A stretch of 64,000 nucleotides of DNA, taken from the IMG/VR virus record IMGVR_UViG_3300036853_000446, positions 310,001 to 374,000 of that record; one strand, 5' to 3'. Made by a program: the position numbers and the translations under genes. Source of the stretch: a virus. This document shows positions 6,335 to 14,398 of the stretch, one piece after another; the first letter of the stretch is position 1, and each line of letters begins with the position of its first letter. The notes under the pieces are model-generated. The model made no database searches. It was not told the origin of the DNA and saw nothing but the letters and a program-made list of their open reading frames with translations.

Positions 6335-8128
6335 TCACCGTAAATCACGAGCGAGCGCGAGGGCGCCTCGACCTTCGATCAGGCCCAGCGTGCGGAGACG
6401 AGAAAGGGAGTTTGAGAAACTACTGCTCGTGACCGAGTATCCCGTCGCTCGCGCCAGATCGGCTTTGCCCAGGATAGGGGCGGCACTCGGGGCGGCACGG
6501 AGCGCCGTCAGAATGGCACGCGAGCACTTATCGAGTCGGGGGTGGTTGAGCCAATAGTCAAAGAGGGCCTTGCCCACGGGTAGACGCGGTACGGAGCCCA
6601 GGGCCGTTGCCCCCGCGGCCGTCGCCTCGAGGTCGCCGCGACCATCAACCCAGCCTTTGGTCCGCAGCTCCGACAGCGAGTTGCTGAAGCTACTACTCTT
6701 CGCCGAATAGCCTGCCATCAGGGCCAGGCGCGGCTTGGTGAGGGGCTTCTTTTGCTGGACCAGGACCGTCAGGATGGCTTTCGAGCACTTGCCCAAGGCG
6801 TCATGGCCACCCCTGTCGACGGGGCCAGCCTTGTCGACCGATGCCGGCGCCGGAACGGGCGGTAAGTCCTTCGTTGGCGGCGCCTCCCGCGTGTCGGAAA
6901 GTCCGAGGCATCGAATGAGCGCGATCAACCCGGGAGCGATCTCGTCGTTGAGTCTCCGTTTGAGCCCCTCGACCTCCTTGATGATCTCGGTGAGCCCCTT
7001 CCGGATCTCCGCTTGTTTCTTCTCGTGGCGCGCGACGTCGTCGAGCAGACCCTCGACTTTCGCCTCCGCCGCGCGCCGGGCCCCCTGCTCTTGCCGGCGC
7101 GCTTCCTCGTCCGCGACTTCCGCACGGGTCTGGGCGATGATCTTTGAGACCGTGCTGTTGGCAGCGATCTTGGAAACAGTCTTGCCAGCGGCCTTGGCAA
7201 CGGTTGGCCCCTGCATTGCGATCCTCAGGGCGTCGAGTTCGCCCCCGGATAGACGCCCCACGGGCGGCTCCACGTGGCTCGAGTCTTCGCCGATGCCGGG
7301 CGTGCTCGAAGCATCGTACGTCCATTTGGGCAGGACCTGGATCTTTTGGAAGATCCGCAGCCAACTCGGTGACCAGCAGAAAAACTCTCCCCGTCGGAGC
7401 GCCGCGAGTTCGTCGAGTCGAGTCTTTAGGTCCTCGTCCTTCTCGACGATCCAGGCGAGCAGCGCCTTGCGCGCATGGGACTCGTTGATCTGTCCGACGA
7501 ACAGGCACTCGACCTGGCTCAGGACCTCCTTGTTTACGGACTGCGGCCGCTGTGAAATGAGCATGCACCCGAGGCCGTAGTTTCGGCCGAGCCGAACGAT
7601 GTCCTCCACGGCGCCGAGCATGCGCTCTTGGCCCTTGAACTGTTGTGGCGCGAACCGCTGGGCTTCCTCGAAAACCACCATGCGAGCCTGGCGCCTGCGT
7701 TTGCTCCGCTCGAAAAGCCGCTCACAGAAATCGGCGACGAATCGCCGCATGTTCATCTTGCTGAACGAGCTGACGTCGAGCACGACGTTCAGGTTGCGCT
7801 CGACGACGAGTTCGGCGACGGCAGCGCCGCCCTCCGGCGACAATTCCACGTCGCCCTTCTCTCCGCCGAGCACGACGAGAGTTAACCCCGGATCCCGGCC
7901 GTTCGCCGCCACCGTGAGACCCCACCAATTGCCGACGGGGTCGATCACGACCAACGGACATTTTAGTCGGTAGAGCTGCTCGACCAGCTTGCCCGCGAGA
8001 TAGGTCTTTCCACCGGATTTGCGAGCCACGATCCCAAACGTTTGGGTCGCCGCCGTTTCGTCGAACGTGAGATCGGTCGCGATCTCGATTCGTCTGTCCC
8101 CTTCGGCGCGACGGGCGGCGTCAGTCAT
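6335..8128 (-). CDS. HerA-like P-loop ATPase with C-terminal tandem winged helices
   Basis: 597 aa from ATG 8128. ATPase domain: P-loop ARKSGGKT at residues 35-42, then VIDPVGNWWG, and Walker B VVFEEAQRF at 151-159, followed by RNYGLGCMLISQRPQSVNKE, the sensor-like segment of HerA/FtsK-type DNA pumps. Residues about 320-420 are a coiled coil. The C-terminus has two copies of a winged-helix repeat (CSKAILTVL.../CSRAILTAL..., each with SSSFSNSLS.LRT.G). HerA-type motors move on duplex DNA; the C-terminal repeats could give specificity. A class 2 box lies 9 nt before the ATG; an earlier in-frame start at 8245 would cross it. Confidence 0.85.
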   Translation of the reverse strand: MTDAARRAEGDRRIEIATDLTFDETAATQTFGIVARKSGGKTYLAGKLVEQLYRLKCPLVVIDPVGNWWGLTVAANGRDPGLTLVVLGGEKGDVELSPEGGAAVAELVVERNLNVVLDVSSFSKMNMRRFVADFCERLFERSKRRRQARMVVFEEAQRFAPQQFKGQERMLGAVEDIVRLGRNYGLGCMLISQRPQSVNKEVLSQVECLFVGQINESHARKALLAWIVEKDEDLKTRLDELAALRRGEFFCWSPSWLRIFQKIQVLPKWTYDASSTPGIGEDSSHVEPPVGRLSGGELDALRIAMQGPTVAKAAGKTVSKIAANSTVSKIIAQTRAEVADEEARRQEQGARRAAEAKVEGLLDDVARHEKKQAEIRKGLTEIIKEVEGLKRRLNDEIAPGLIALIRCLGLSDTREAPPTKDLPPVPAPASVDKAGPVDRGGHDALGKCSKAILTVLVQQKKPLTKPRLALMAGYSAKSSSFSNSLSELRTKGWVDGRGDLEATAAGATALGSVPRLPVGKALFDYWLNHPRLDKCSRAILTALRAAPSAAPILGKADLARATGYSVTSSSFSNSLSRLRTLGLIEGRGALALARDLR

Positions 8129-8137
8129 GTCGCCCGG

Positions 8138-8144
8138 TACACCG
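8138..8144 (-). promoter_or_regulatory. Class 2 promoter box CGGTGTA
   Basis: CGGTGTA on the minus strand, 9 nt before ATG 8128. Divergent from another class 2 box at 8179. Confidence 0.55.
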
Positions 8145-8178
8145 GGCAGCAGAGGCCGCCGCGAAACTTTACCAATTC

Positions 8179-8185
8179 CGGTGTA
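8179..8185 (+). promoter_or_regulatory. Class 2 promoter box CGGTGTA
   Basis: CGGTGTA, 11 nt before ATG 8197. Confidence 0.55.
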
Positions 8186-8196
8186 AGAAAGAAACC

Positions 8197-8508
8197 ATGG
8201 CCCCTTTAGAGTCATCGCGTCTCTGCGATGTTTGCAGCGAAACATCGCGCGTGGGGGTCTGCCGAATCTGTGGCGCCCTGCTCTGCCCTGCTCATCGCTG
8301 GAGCACGGGCAACCCTAAAGACGGATACTACTGTGTGGACAGTCTGTGTGTTCCTGTGGATAACAATGAGGTGATTTTGGCTCCGCCCTGGGTCACTGTT
8401 ACCCCACCGCCCGCGCGCCCGAGATTCAGAAGGTGGGAACTAGTGGCCTTTGGATTTTACTTCCTCGTGGCCCTCATGCTGCTAGCCTACTGGGCTGGAG
8501 GCGGTTGA
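8197..8508 (+). CDS. Zinc-finger membrane-anchored protein, 103 aa
   Basis: N-terminal zinc module CDVC, CRIC, CPAH (residues 10-32), then a proline-rich linker (PPPARPRFRR) and one C-terminal membrane segment (LVAFGFYFLVALMLLAYWAG). The topology suggests a tail-anchored protein with the zinc domain in the cytoplasm. AN1-type fingers are a loose comparison. No function assigned. Confidence 0.75.
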   Translation: MAPLESSRLCDVCSETSRVGVCRICGALLCPAHRWSTGNPKDGYYCVDSLCVPVDNNEVILAPPWVTVTPPPARPRFRRWELVAFGFYFLVALMLLAYWAGGG

Positions 8509-8512
8509 TGTG

Positions 8513-8896
8513 ATGGCTTTCACGCCTAAATTCTATCGAGAGTGTGTCGACCTCATCGATTTCTCGGGACTCACCCTCCCCTATCGGTCGTCGATGCAGC
8601 GCTGCATCGAACGAGGATGCCCGCCGGGCGACGCTCTCTTGCTCGTCCTCGAAAACGACCTGAAGGCAATCCTCCTATTCGATGACCCGAGCGCGCTGCG
8701 GAAGGTCTTCTCGTGGGTGAACGGCGAGTTGCCGTCGCCCATTTGGGGAAGCCCACAAAAAGTCAAAATGTGGATGCGGCTCGCTCACTCGCAATGGAGG
8801 GCACCCGATGCGCCCGCGGCTCGGACAGCCGACGATGCGCCGTTCGCGCCACCAAGGGCAATGAGCGCCGATCTCGACGCCCTCATGCGGCGCTGA
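8513..8896 (+). CDS. Hypothetical protein, 127 aa
   Basis: Soluble helical protein starting MAFTPKFYRECVDLIDF. The core RCIERGCPPGDALLLVLENDLKAI...VFSWVNGELPSPIWGS is compact, and the tail is a flexible alanine-rich stretch. Follows the zinc membrane protein by 4 nt, probably the same transcript. No family recognised. Confidence 0.7.
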   Translation: MAFTPKFYRECVDLIDFSGLTLPYRSSMQRCIERGCPPGDALLLVLENDLKAILLFDDPSALRKVFSWVNGELPSPIWGSPQKVKMWMRLAHSQWRAPDAPAARTADDAPFAPPRAMSADLDALMRR

Positions 8897-8942
8897 ACGG
8901 GCGCGATTTTATTTATCTTCCAGGTCGAGCAAGGGGATCTGG

Positions 8943-9317
8943 ATGACCTACGACTACGCACGCACCGCACGACGAGTTCACGCCAACATGGATTTCGCCG
9001 GGGAATTCTATTCCGCCATGAATCGCGCTCGGCAGAAGGCCCGGAAGGCCGAGCAGGCGGAGCAGGTCAAGCTGCTGCGCGAAGTCGCCCACCTGCTCAC
9101 GAATTTCGATCTCGTTCTCGACATGAAGAAATCCAACCTGCAACTCGAGGAAGTCGGTTCCGATCAGGTGCAGGGTTGGGCGTACTTGTGGATCAGCTCT
9201 AAAAACTCTGGGATGACCGACAAGGGCGTCAAGGCTGCCGTGTGGGACGTGACGCGCATCGACGCGAGGTCTATCAAAAACACAGGCGACGGATGGCTGG
9301 TCGAACTCGGTTTCTGA
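8943..9317 (+). CDS. Hypothetical protein, 124 aa
   Basis: Residues 25-60 are a charged helix (ARQKARKAEQAEQVKLL), and the C-terminal half is beta-rich (QVQGWAYLWISS...GDGWLVELGF). AGGGGATCTGG upstream of ATG 8943 is a clear ribosome site. No family recognised. Confidence 0.75.
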   Translation: MTYDYARTARRVHANMDFAGEFYSAMNRARQKARKAEQAEQVKLLREVAHLLTNFDLVLDMKKSNLQLEEVGSDQVQGWAYLWISSKNSGMTDKGVKAAVWDVTRIDARSIKNTGDGWLVELGF

Positions 9318-9344
9318 ACCATTCCGAATAGGTGCTCGCCATCG

Positions 9345-9995
9345 ATGGACCTCACGGTCGAAAACGTCCAAGCCATCTTCCTCGACAGCCTCGCGCCCGC
9401 GGGGGGCGGACTGACAATCCGCGTATCGGGCGTTTTCAACGAATTCGTCTTCGACATGGCACGACTCGAGAGTCACGCGAGCGAAATTCGAGGGTTTCTC
9501 AGCCACCTCTCGACCCGTTACTATGCCGACCGCGGGGGAGGCCACTCGTACGCAGCCATGGGGCACCGCCGCGACGGAGAGCACTGGGGAGGACGCCCGG
9601 ACGTCGAACGCCTCGTCACCCTCGGACTTGGGCTCGGACTCGTTGATTTCTGCCTCGACCGCAGCCGTTGGCATTTGTTTCCGACGAACATCCCCTTCGT
9701 GCGCCTCTCCGGCGATCTGTTCAGGCTCTGCGCCACGTTTTGCCGCCCCACCCGAGGGGCGCGAGAAGAGGGTTCCAGCGTCTCGTTTTCATTCGACCCA
9801 GAAGCCCATCCCGCGCCTCCGGGAGTCGCCGACGAGGACTGGTACTGCCCCCGGACCTTTGAGGTTCAGGACCTCGGAAACGTTCCGACCCACGTCGCCA
9901 CGAGCTTCTACAATCGGAGCGTCGTTGATGGCTTCTTCGACAACAGTCTGCCCTCCTGGATCCTCGACTCGGATACGACTCTTCACGTCTACTGA
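9345..9995 (+). CDS. Hypothetical protein, 216 aa
   Basis: Unknown. Contains RYYADRGGGHSYAAMGHRRDGEHWGGRPD, a Gly/His-rich loop, and LHVY at the C-terminus. Hydrophobic patches are too short for membrane segments. No recognisable fold. Ends shortly before a promoter region, so it closes the 8.2-10.0 kb operon. Confidence 0.7.
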   Translation: MDLTVENVQAIFLDSLAPAGGGLTIRVSGVFNEFVFDMARLESHASEIRGFLSHLSTRYYADRGGGHSYAAMGHRRDGEHWGGRPDVERLVTLGLGLGLVDFCLDRSRWHLFPTNIPFVRLSGDLFRLCATFCRPTRGAREEGSSVSFSFDPEAHPAPPGVADEDWYCPRTFEVQDLGNVPTHVATSFYNRSVVDGFFDNSLPSWILDSDTTLHVY

Positions 9996-10055
9996 GGCGC
10001 CGATCCTTCTCTTATATATTCACCACCGTTGGGGAGCGTGACAGCCCAGGGCCCC

Positions 10056-10062
10056 CGGTGTA
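10056..10062 (+). promoter_or_regulatory. Class 2 promoter box CGGTGTA
   Basis: CGGTGTA with a 41-nt leader to ATG 10104, which has its own GGGGAAG ribosome site. Confidence 0.5.
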
Positions 10063-10103
10063 TGGGACCCCTTCCACCATCAAAGAATGAGGGGAAGACC
10101 CAT

Positions 10104-10421
10104 ATGTTAGATTCAAATCTCCAGACTACGAGCGACGGGAAGGCCTTCAAACTTCGCACCATGGACGGGCCCTTCAGCGCCGTTCCCCAAGGGCATGGCG
10201 CCGCGTCGGTACTCGGGCTCAACGGGGACACGAAGCACATTTGGGATAAGACCAAACCCGCGGAAGTCGAGGCCATGCGGAATCTCTTTGCGACGATGCG
10301 CGAGAACGGTTACCTCGCCTTTTCGGTCCGTGGAGAAAAGGGCGAAAAGGGCGAGCAGGTCAATGAATTCGACCCCAAGATGGAGCGCTTGATCTTTGCT
10401 CCACAAATGCGAGGCGGCTGA
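10104..10421 (+). CDS. Hypothetical protein, 105 aa
   Basis: Unknown small protein; AEVEAMRNLFATMRENGYLAF resembles a helix-strand pair. The tail carries a Lys/Glu/Gly run (RGEKGEKGEQ). Starts after GGGGAAGACCCAT and is followed 4 nt later by 10426-11178. Confidence 0.75.
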   Translation: MLDSNLQTTSDGKAFKLRTMDGPFSAVPQGHGAASVLGLNGDTKHIWDKTKPAEVEAMRNLFATMRENGYLAFSVRGEKGEKGEQVNEFDPKMERLIFAPQMRGG

Positions 10422-10425
10422 GCCA

Positions 10426-11178
10426 ATGACCCCCGCCCTCACCCTCACGTCGGGCACGCTGACCTCAGGCACGTCGACAGCAGTCACGTCGACGATTTGG
10501 CCGACGTGGAATCAGCAATACACATCCACCACCGGAGGTATTACCACCGGGACCACGGTCTGCGGAGGTGCAGGTGCGGTCTCCAATAGCGTCATCGTCG
10601 TCCACGCCGACGGCGAGATCGTCAAAGGGTGGAAGAGTTGGAACTCGACCTACGTGGAGCGCACGACCGCGACCGGAACATCGGGCACGACGACCCTAGT
10701 AGTTGACCCGTGGGTCGTCTGGGTTCAGCTAGCGGACGGTACCATCACGGGGACCCTCCCGAGTATCCAGCCCCGCATCTCTGAGGAGGAATATCAGGCC
10801 CGGAGGCGAGAGGAAGAACGTCGTGAGAATGAGTGGCGACAACAACGTGCCATTGAAGCTCGCGAGCGAGAGGCGGCCAAGGCCCGCGCTCAGGTCCTCC
10901 TGAGAGAACACCTGACGGAGGAGCAGAAGGCAGAGCTGGCGGACAAGCGGTTTTTCAGCCTCTCGGTCATCGACGGCAAGAGCGGCGAGCGCCGCCATTA
11001 CCGAATCCATCAAGGGCGGGCTGGCAACGTCGAACAGGTCAACGAGAGCGGTAATCGCATCAAGGGGTTTTGCATCCATCCGAGCATCGACTGCCCAGAC
11101 GAGGACACGATGCTCGCGCAGAAGCTCTGGCTCGAGACCCGCGAGGACGAGTTCCGCCGCGTTGCCAACCACCGCTGA
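10426..11178 (+). CDS. Phage-type protein with conserved C-terminal domain, 250 aa
   Basis: The N-terminal 90 residues are a Ser/Thr/Gly-rich low-complexity stretch (many TGT, TSG), then a Glu/Arg coiled coil (about 118-160). The C-terminal domain (ELADKRFFSLSVIDGKSGERR, YRIHQGRAGNVEQVNESG, HPSIDCPDEDTMLAQKL) matches a domain I recognise from many tailed-phage genomes but which has no assigned function. The Ser/Thr-rich start is compatible with a virion surface protein, which is inference. Confidence 0.75.
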   Translation: MTPALTLTSGTLTSGTSTAVTSTIWPTWNQQYTSTTGGITTGTTVCGGAGAVSNSVIVVHADGEIVKGWKSWNSTYVERTTATGTSGTTTLVVDPWVVWVQLADGTITGTLPSIQPRISEEEYQARRREEERRENEWRQQRAIEAREREAAKARAQVLLREHLTEEQKAELADKRFFSLSVIDGKSGERRHYRIHQGRAGNVEQVNESGNRIKGFCIHPSIDCPDEDTMLAQKLWLETREDEFRRVANHR

Positions 11179-11181
11179 GAC

Positions 11182-11355
11182 ATGGCCAAAGTCATCAAGT
11201 TCACGAAGAGGCAAGTTAGCAAGGAGCTTGAGATCGCCGCGAACGAGTATCGGCTCCTCCGCGACGTGCTTCACAAGCAAATACTGTGGAACGTGGCCAA
11301 TCGAGTCGGTAAGGCACCCGAAGAAATCGAGGAGGAGTTCGCGGCACTCACATGA
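11182..11355 (+). CDS. Small helical protein, 57 aa
   Basis: Very small gene between 10426-11178 and 11352-11888, on the same strand. The product starts MAKVIKFTKRQVSKELE and ends EEIEEEFAALT. Its stop overlaps the next ATG as ATGA, and it starts 3 nt after the previous stop. This tight fit and helical, charged composition support it being real. Function unknown. Confidence 0.65.
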   Translation: MAKVIKFTKRQVSKELEIAANEYRLLRDVLHKQILWNVANRVGKAPEEIEEEFAALT

Positions 11356-11888
11356 CAAGGCCGGCCCTGGATTGGATTGAGCGTTACAACGTTCGCTCGG
11401 ACGGACGTCACGAAGGTTGGGCCGTCGTCGTCATCGACTCCAAAGGCTTCCTCGGGGTCGTCAGCGACTACGGCAACTACGCCTTTCACTGGTCAAGCTT
11501 CGGCGACGACTTCCGGAAGTTCCTCCGTGAGATCGATGACGACTACCTGTACGGGAAGCTCATGCAGGGCCGCGATGCCAAAGTCTACGACGGGGAGGCC
11601 ACGCTCCGCGGTATTCTGAAGCGCATTATTGAACTCCGGCGTGAAGGGCGGCTCACTCCGGATAGGGCTCGGGACGAATGGACCCTCGCAAAGGACAGTG
11701 AGATCAACCACGATCGCTTCAGCGACGGTTTCAGCATCTGGTACAGAGAGACCCAGCTCGAGAATGCCAACGAGCTGTACGAAACCATGCAAGATCCGCA
11801 GTGCCGAATGTTCTGTCAGAAGGTTTGGCCCAGATTCGTCGAGCTACTGAAGGCCGGTCAACATGATCCGGTCAACAGGGGGAAATGA
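11352..11888 (+). CDS. Phage-type hypothetical protein, 178 aa
   Basis: Starts WIERYNVRSDGRHEGWAVV and continues SDYGNYAFHWSSFGDDFRKFL. I recognise this pattern from a common phage/prophage protein of unknown function. The C-terminal half (GRLTPDRARDEWTLAK...WYRETQLENANELYETM) is helical and may be extra. Coupled by ATGA to 11182-11355. Confidence 0.8.
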   Translation: MTRPALDWIERYNVRSDGRHEGWAVVVIDSKGFLGVVSDYGNYAFHWSSFGDDFRKFLREIDDDYLYGKLMQGRDAKVYDGEATLRGILKRIIELRREGRLTPDRARDEWTLAKDSEINHDRFSDGFSIWYRETQLENANELYETMQDPQCRMFCQKVWPRFVELLKAGQHDPVNRGK

Positions 11889-11891
11889 CCG

Positions 11892-12281
11892 ATGGCATCT
11901 TTCTTCGACATGGGACCAGCATTTCAAGCGGAAATACGACGGGTCCGCGAGCACGCCGAGAAGCCAGAAAATCTCTATCGGCCGGGTTCCTCGGTGCCTC
12001 CGCCAGGCGACGACCCACGCTTCTGCTTTACGTCGGGTACCTATCGCGTGGTCTACTCGCTCACACAAGCACCGACGCTCGTGATTCGACACATGTCGAT
12101 CTCCACGCTCCGGAAGGGCTCCTACCCGCAACCGCTCGTCGTCTGGACAACAGCCCACCATTTGGGCTTCACGGGAGCGACCGTCGATCAGCACGGCGTC
12201 GTCTCGGAGCCAGCGCCGGAGTGGGGGTTTTATACGGACGAGAGCTGGCCTTGCCTCGTCGTCCAACAGCCGTACCCATGA
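11892..12281 (+). CDS. Hypothetical protein, 129 aa
   Basis: Beta-rich protein (TYRVVYSLTQAPTLVIRHM, QPLVVWTTAHHLGF). Possible small structural or binding protein. Begins 3 nt after the preceding stop and ends with a 4-nt overlap with 12278-12718. Confidence 0.7.
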   Translation: MASFFDMGPAFQAEIRRVREHAEKPENLYRPGSSVPPPGDDPRFCFTSGTYRVVYSLTQAPTLVIRHMSISTLRKGSYPQPLVVWTTAHHLGFTGATVDQHGVVSEPAPEWGFYTDESWPCLVVQQPYP

Positions 12282-12718
12282 GCAACTCCGACGAGTCAGA
12301 TTCGAAGAAATACCTGAAATCGCTCATCGACTTCGATAGCGACAATTTCTTCGGCACAGGTTTGTCGCTTCAGGAATTCGTGCTGAGCGAGGATTTCAAG
12401 CGCTGGCACAACAGTCTCTCGCGCGTCGACGCATCCGAACGACGCCGCCGGCTCAAGCTCATTCGCAAGCTCTACTTGACGCTCGAGGCGGTCGAGCGCG
12501 AAAGTGGCGTCTTCGGAACCATCTGGGTCGACAGCGGCGTCGAGGCCATCTTCAACGGCGACTGGAAAGAATGTCGCTTCAGCGCCGACATGCTCCTGCA
12601 TGAGGGCGAGGACGCGCAGATCATCAAAATCTACCGCAAGGCACACGCTCCGCTTCGTGCTCTGCTCCTCGAGGCCTGTGAGACCGCACTTCCGGGCGAC
12701 GACGAAGCCAGGCACTAA
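12278..12718 (+). CDS. Hypothetical protein, 146 aa
   Basis: Soluble helical protein with an acidic N-terminus. ATG 12278 overlaps the previous stop as ATGA. Its 3' end overlaps the convergent membrane-protein gene by 4 nt. No recognised domain. Confidence 0.7.
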   Translation: MSNSDESDSKKYLKSLIDFDSDNFFGTGLSLQEFVLSEDFKRWHNSLSRVDASERRRRLKLIRKLYLTLEAVERESGVFGTIWVDSGVEAIFNGDWKECRFSADMLLHEGEDAQIIKIYRKAHAPLRALLLEACETALPGDDEARH

Positions 12719-12996
12719 CGCCGCCAGCTCCCTCGTATCGAGGCGATGAGCCGTGACAGGCCGCCTTCTCGCAACTGCGAGACAGACCAGCGCGTCATGA
12801 TGAGGGCCAGGACCGCGGTGATAACGACAGCAGCTCCTTTGAGCGCTTTATCGACGGTCTGTGGATCCATGCTCGCCAGCTCCCGGTGGATGACTTGCCG
12901 TCCGTACGTGACGCCTGCGTAAAGGCCCCAAAGGCAAACCGTGGTCAACCAAAGGAACGCGACCACCCGCTTTATTAGTCGACCGCGCCTCGACAT
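12715..12996 (-). CDS. Small membrane protein, 93 aa
   Basis: Basic N-terminus, then two hydrophobic segments: VVAFLWLTTVCLWGLYAGVTYG and a second around AAVVITAVLALIMTRW. A GTG 6 nt earlier could also be the start. A class 2 box precedes it. Holin-like topology is possible (two segments, basic ends), but no family match supports this. Confidence 0.65.
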   Translation of the reverse strand: MSRRGRLIKRVVAFLWLTTVCLWGLYAGVTYGRQVIHRELASMDPQTVDKALKGAAVVITAVLALIMTRWSVSQLREGGLSRLIASIRGSWRR

Positions 12997-13009
12997 CTCC
13001 ACTCACTCT

Positions 13010-13016
13010 TACACCA
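13010..13016 (-). promoter_or_regulatory. Class 2 promoter box (TGGTGTA)
   Basis: TGGTGTA on the minus strand, 13 nt before ATG 12996 and 7 nt before GTG 13002. Confidence 0.45.
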
Positions 13017-13096
13017 CGGCAACTTCTGGCCCGGACCGTCGGGCCCTCGACTCAGCCTACAACGTGTACCGTTGTGGTTACAAATCAAACAGTCCC

Positions 13097-13121
13097 GACT
13101 TTAGGGTCGCGACTTTAGGGT
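13097..13121 (+). repeat. Tandem 11-bp repeat with 14-bp period before the recombinase
   Basis: GACTTTAGGGT at 13097-13107 and again at 13111-13121, separated by CGC. It sits between the divergent membrane-protein promoter and the recombinase promoter, so it could be an operator or a recombinase arm site. Confidence 0.7.
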
Positions 13122-13161
13122 ATGGTTACTGCGGCGGTTTCCTCGCAAACCAAAGATCGAC

Positions 13162-13190
13162 GGATCAAACACTCCGGCGTCATTCGTATT
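13162..13190 (+). promoter_or_regulatory. Class 1 promoter box pair
   Basis: GGATCAA, 16 nt, CGTATT; exactly 6 nt before GTG 13197, which argues for that codon as the recombinase start. Confidence 0.6.
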
Positions 13191-13196
13191 GAACAC

Positions 13197-14045
13197 GTGG
13201 CAAATCTTCCTCGCGACTACTCCGGCGTAACGTTCGATTCTGAGATGGTCACCCTGTGGCTGCTCGGCCGATCAGAGCAGACCATAAAGACGTACCAGCG
13301 CGACGCGCGCCGGTTCCTGGAGTTCGCGGCACCGAAATCGCTTGCTGACCTGACAGTCAAGGATGTGGGCGATTGGGTGCAAGCCTTGACTGGTTCCCTC
13401 AACTACCGGATCCGCCGGCTCACGAACATCAAGAGTCTTCTGACGTTTGCCCACCGAACCGGGTATTGTGTGGCCAACGTGGGCGCAGTCATTCGTCTCC
13501 CCCGTGCCAAACGCCGAATGCAGGAACGTGTGTCCGAGCTGAGCGTCGTCAGAGGCATGACAGCAGAGGCAGCCGAAGGGCGCGACCGCACCCTCATTCG
13601 CCTCATGTACGCCTCCGGCTGCCGCGTCTCCGAAGCCGTTGGCGTCAATTTCTGCGACCTCAAGTTGAAAGAGGGCGTCGTCACCTTCTTTGGAAAGGGA
13701 CAAAAGACCCGTACCGTCCCGGTCAACCCGATGGTCATTCGAGAGATGTGGGCTCTCTGTCGACCCGGCGACGGTAGGGAGTCTCCGATCTTCAGGAATT
13801 TCGTGAATGGCAAGCGCCTGCACGTGCGGAGCGTCCAACGCATGGTCGCTGCAGCCCGTCTGGCGGGCACCGTGGTCGTCGTGACACCCCACGTGTTCCG
13901 CCACACGCACGCTGCGGACGCGCTCGAGAACGGGGCTCCCATCCAGCTCCTGCAGCACCAGCTCGGCCACTCCAACGTATCGACGACGAACGTGTACGTC
14001 CACATTCGGGGCGACCAGGGCACCGGCGATTTTATTACCCTCTGA
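13197..14045 (+). CDS. Tyrosine recombinase (XerC/D-like integrase)
   Basis: 282 aa from GTG 13197. SAM-like N-terminal core-binding domain (about 15-105: SEQTIKTYQRDARRFLEF) and catalytic domain with all active residues visible: R143 (GCRVSEAVG), K167 (FGKGQK), H232 and R235 (HVFRHTHAADA), H258 (LGHSNVSTT) and nucleophile Y267. It could integrate the element, resolve dimers or recombine att sites. A start at ATG 13122 would add 25 residues but would run through the promoter boxes. No obvious attachment site with a tRNA was found next to it. Confidence 0.9.
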   Translation: MANLPRDYSGVTFDSEMVTLWLLGRSEQTIKTYQRDARRFLEFAAPKSLADLTVKDVGDWVQALTGSLNYRIRRLTNIKSLLTFAHRTGYCVANVGAVIRLPRAKRRMQERVSELSVVRGMTAEAAEGRDRTLIRLMYASGCRVSEAVGVNFCDLKLKEGVVTFFGKGQKTRTVPVNPMVIREMWALCRPGDGRESPIFRNFVNGKRLHVRSVQRMVAAARLAGTVVVVTPHVFRHTHAADALENGAPIQLLQHQLGHSNVSTTNVYVHIRGDQGTGDFITL

Positions 14046-14061
14046 GGCAGCTTGTCGACTC

Positions 14062-14089
14062 GGATCAAAGGACGCCTCTTGGCCGTACT
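14062..14089 (+). promoter_or_regulatory. Class 1 promoter box pair
   Basis: GGATCAA, 15 nt, CGTACT; 6 nt before ATG 14096. Confidence 0.75.
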
Positions 14090-14095
14090 TTCTGC

Positions 14096-14368
14096 ATGAC
14101 CAGCCGAATCCAGATCACCGTCACCGCCTCGAGCATCACCGAACGTCTCGTCGCCGCCGTCCGCGCCTTGCGCGCTGCTGAGTCCACCGCCCCGGAAAGC
14201 TTCGACCCGGAAAGCCTAGGCTACGGAGCCTGCGCGCAGGTGGTCACCACGTTGTGCAGCCACCTCGACCGGAACAACCTCATCCGCCGAGCCGATTTCG
14301 AATCTTCGAATGGCGAAGCTGAGCGCGCCGAGATCATGGAAGCGGAATTGGAACGACGGGGCTACTGA
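14096..14368 (+). CDS. Hypothetical protein, 90 aa
   Basis: Helical small protein beginning MTSRIQITVTASSITERLVA; the first strand then helices resemble small DNA-binding or dimerising proteins, but nothing specific. Predicted leaderless transcript from the class 1 promoter immediately upstream. Confidence 0.7.
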   Translation: MTSRIQITVTASSITERLVAAVRALRAAESTAPESFDPESLGYGACAQVVTTLCSHLDRNNLIRRADFESSNGEAERAEIMEAELERRGY

Positions 14369-14398
14369 TCTTCGGCCTGGGCTCGCGCCATCTGACCG

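Noticed and set aside
8913-9674. Minus-strand open frame opposite genes 8943-9995
   Set aside because: It overlaps two same-strand genes with good ribosome sites and has no coding-like features.
12715-12996. Holin for the endolysin at 32230-33009
   Set aside because: Topology fits, but it is 19 kb from the endolysin and no holin family pattern is visible.
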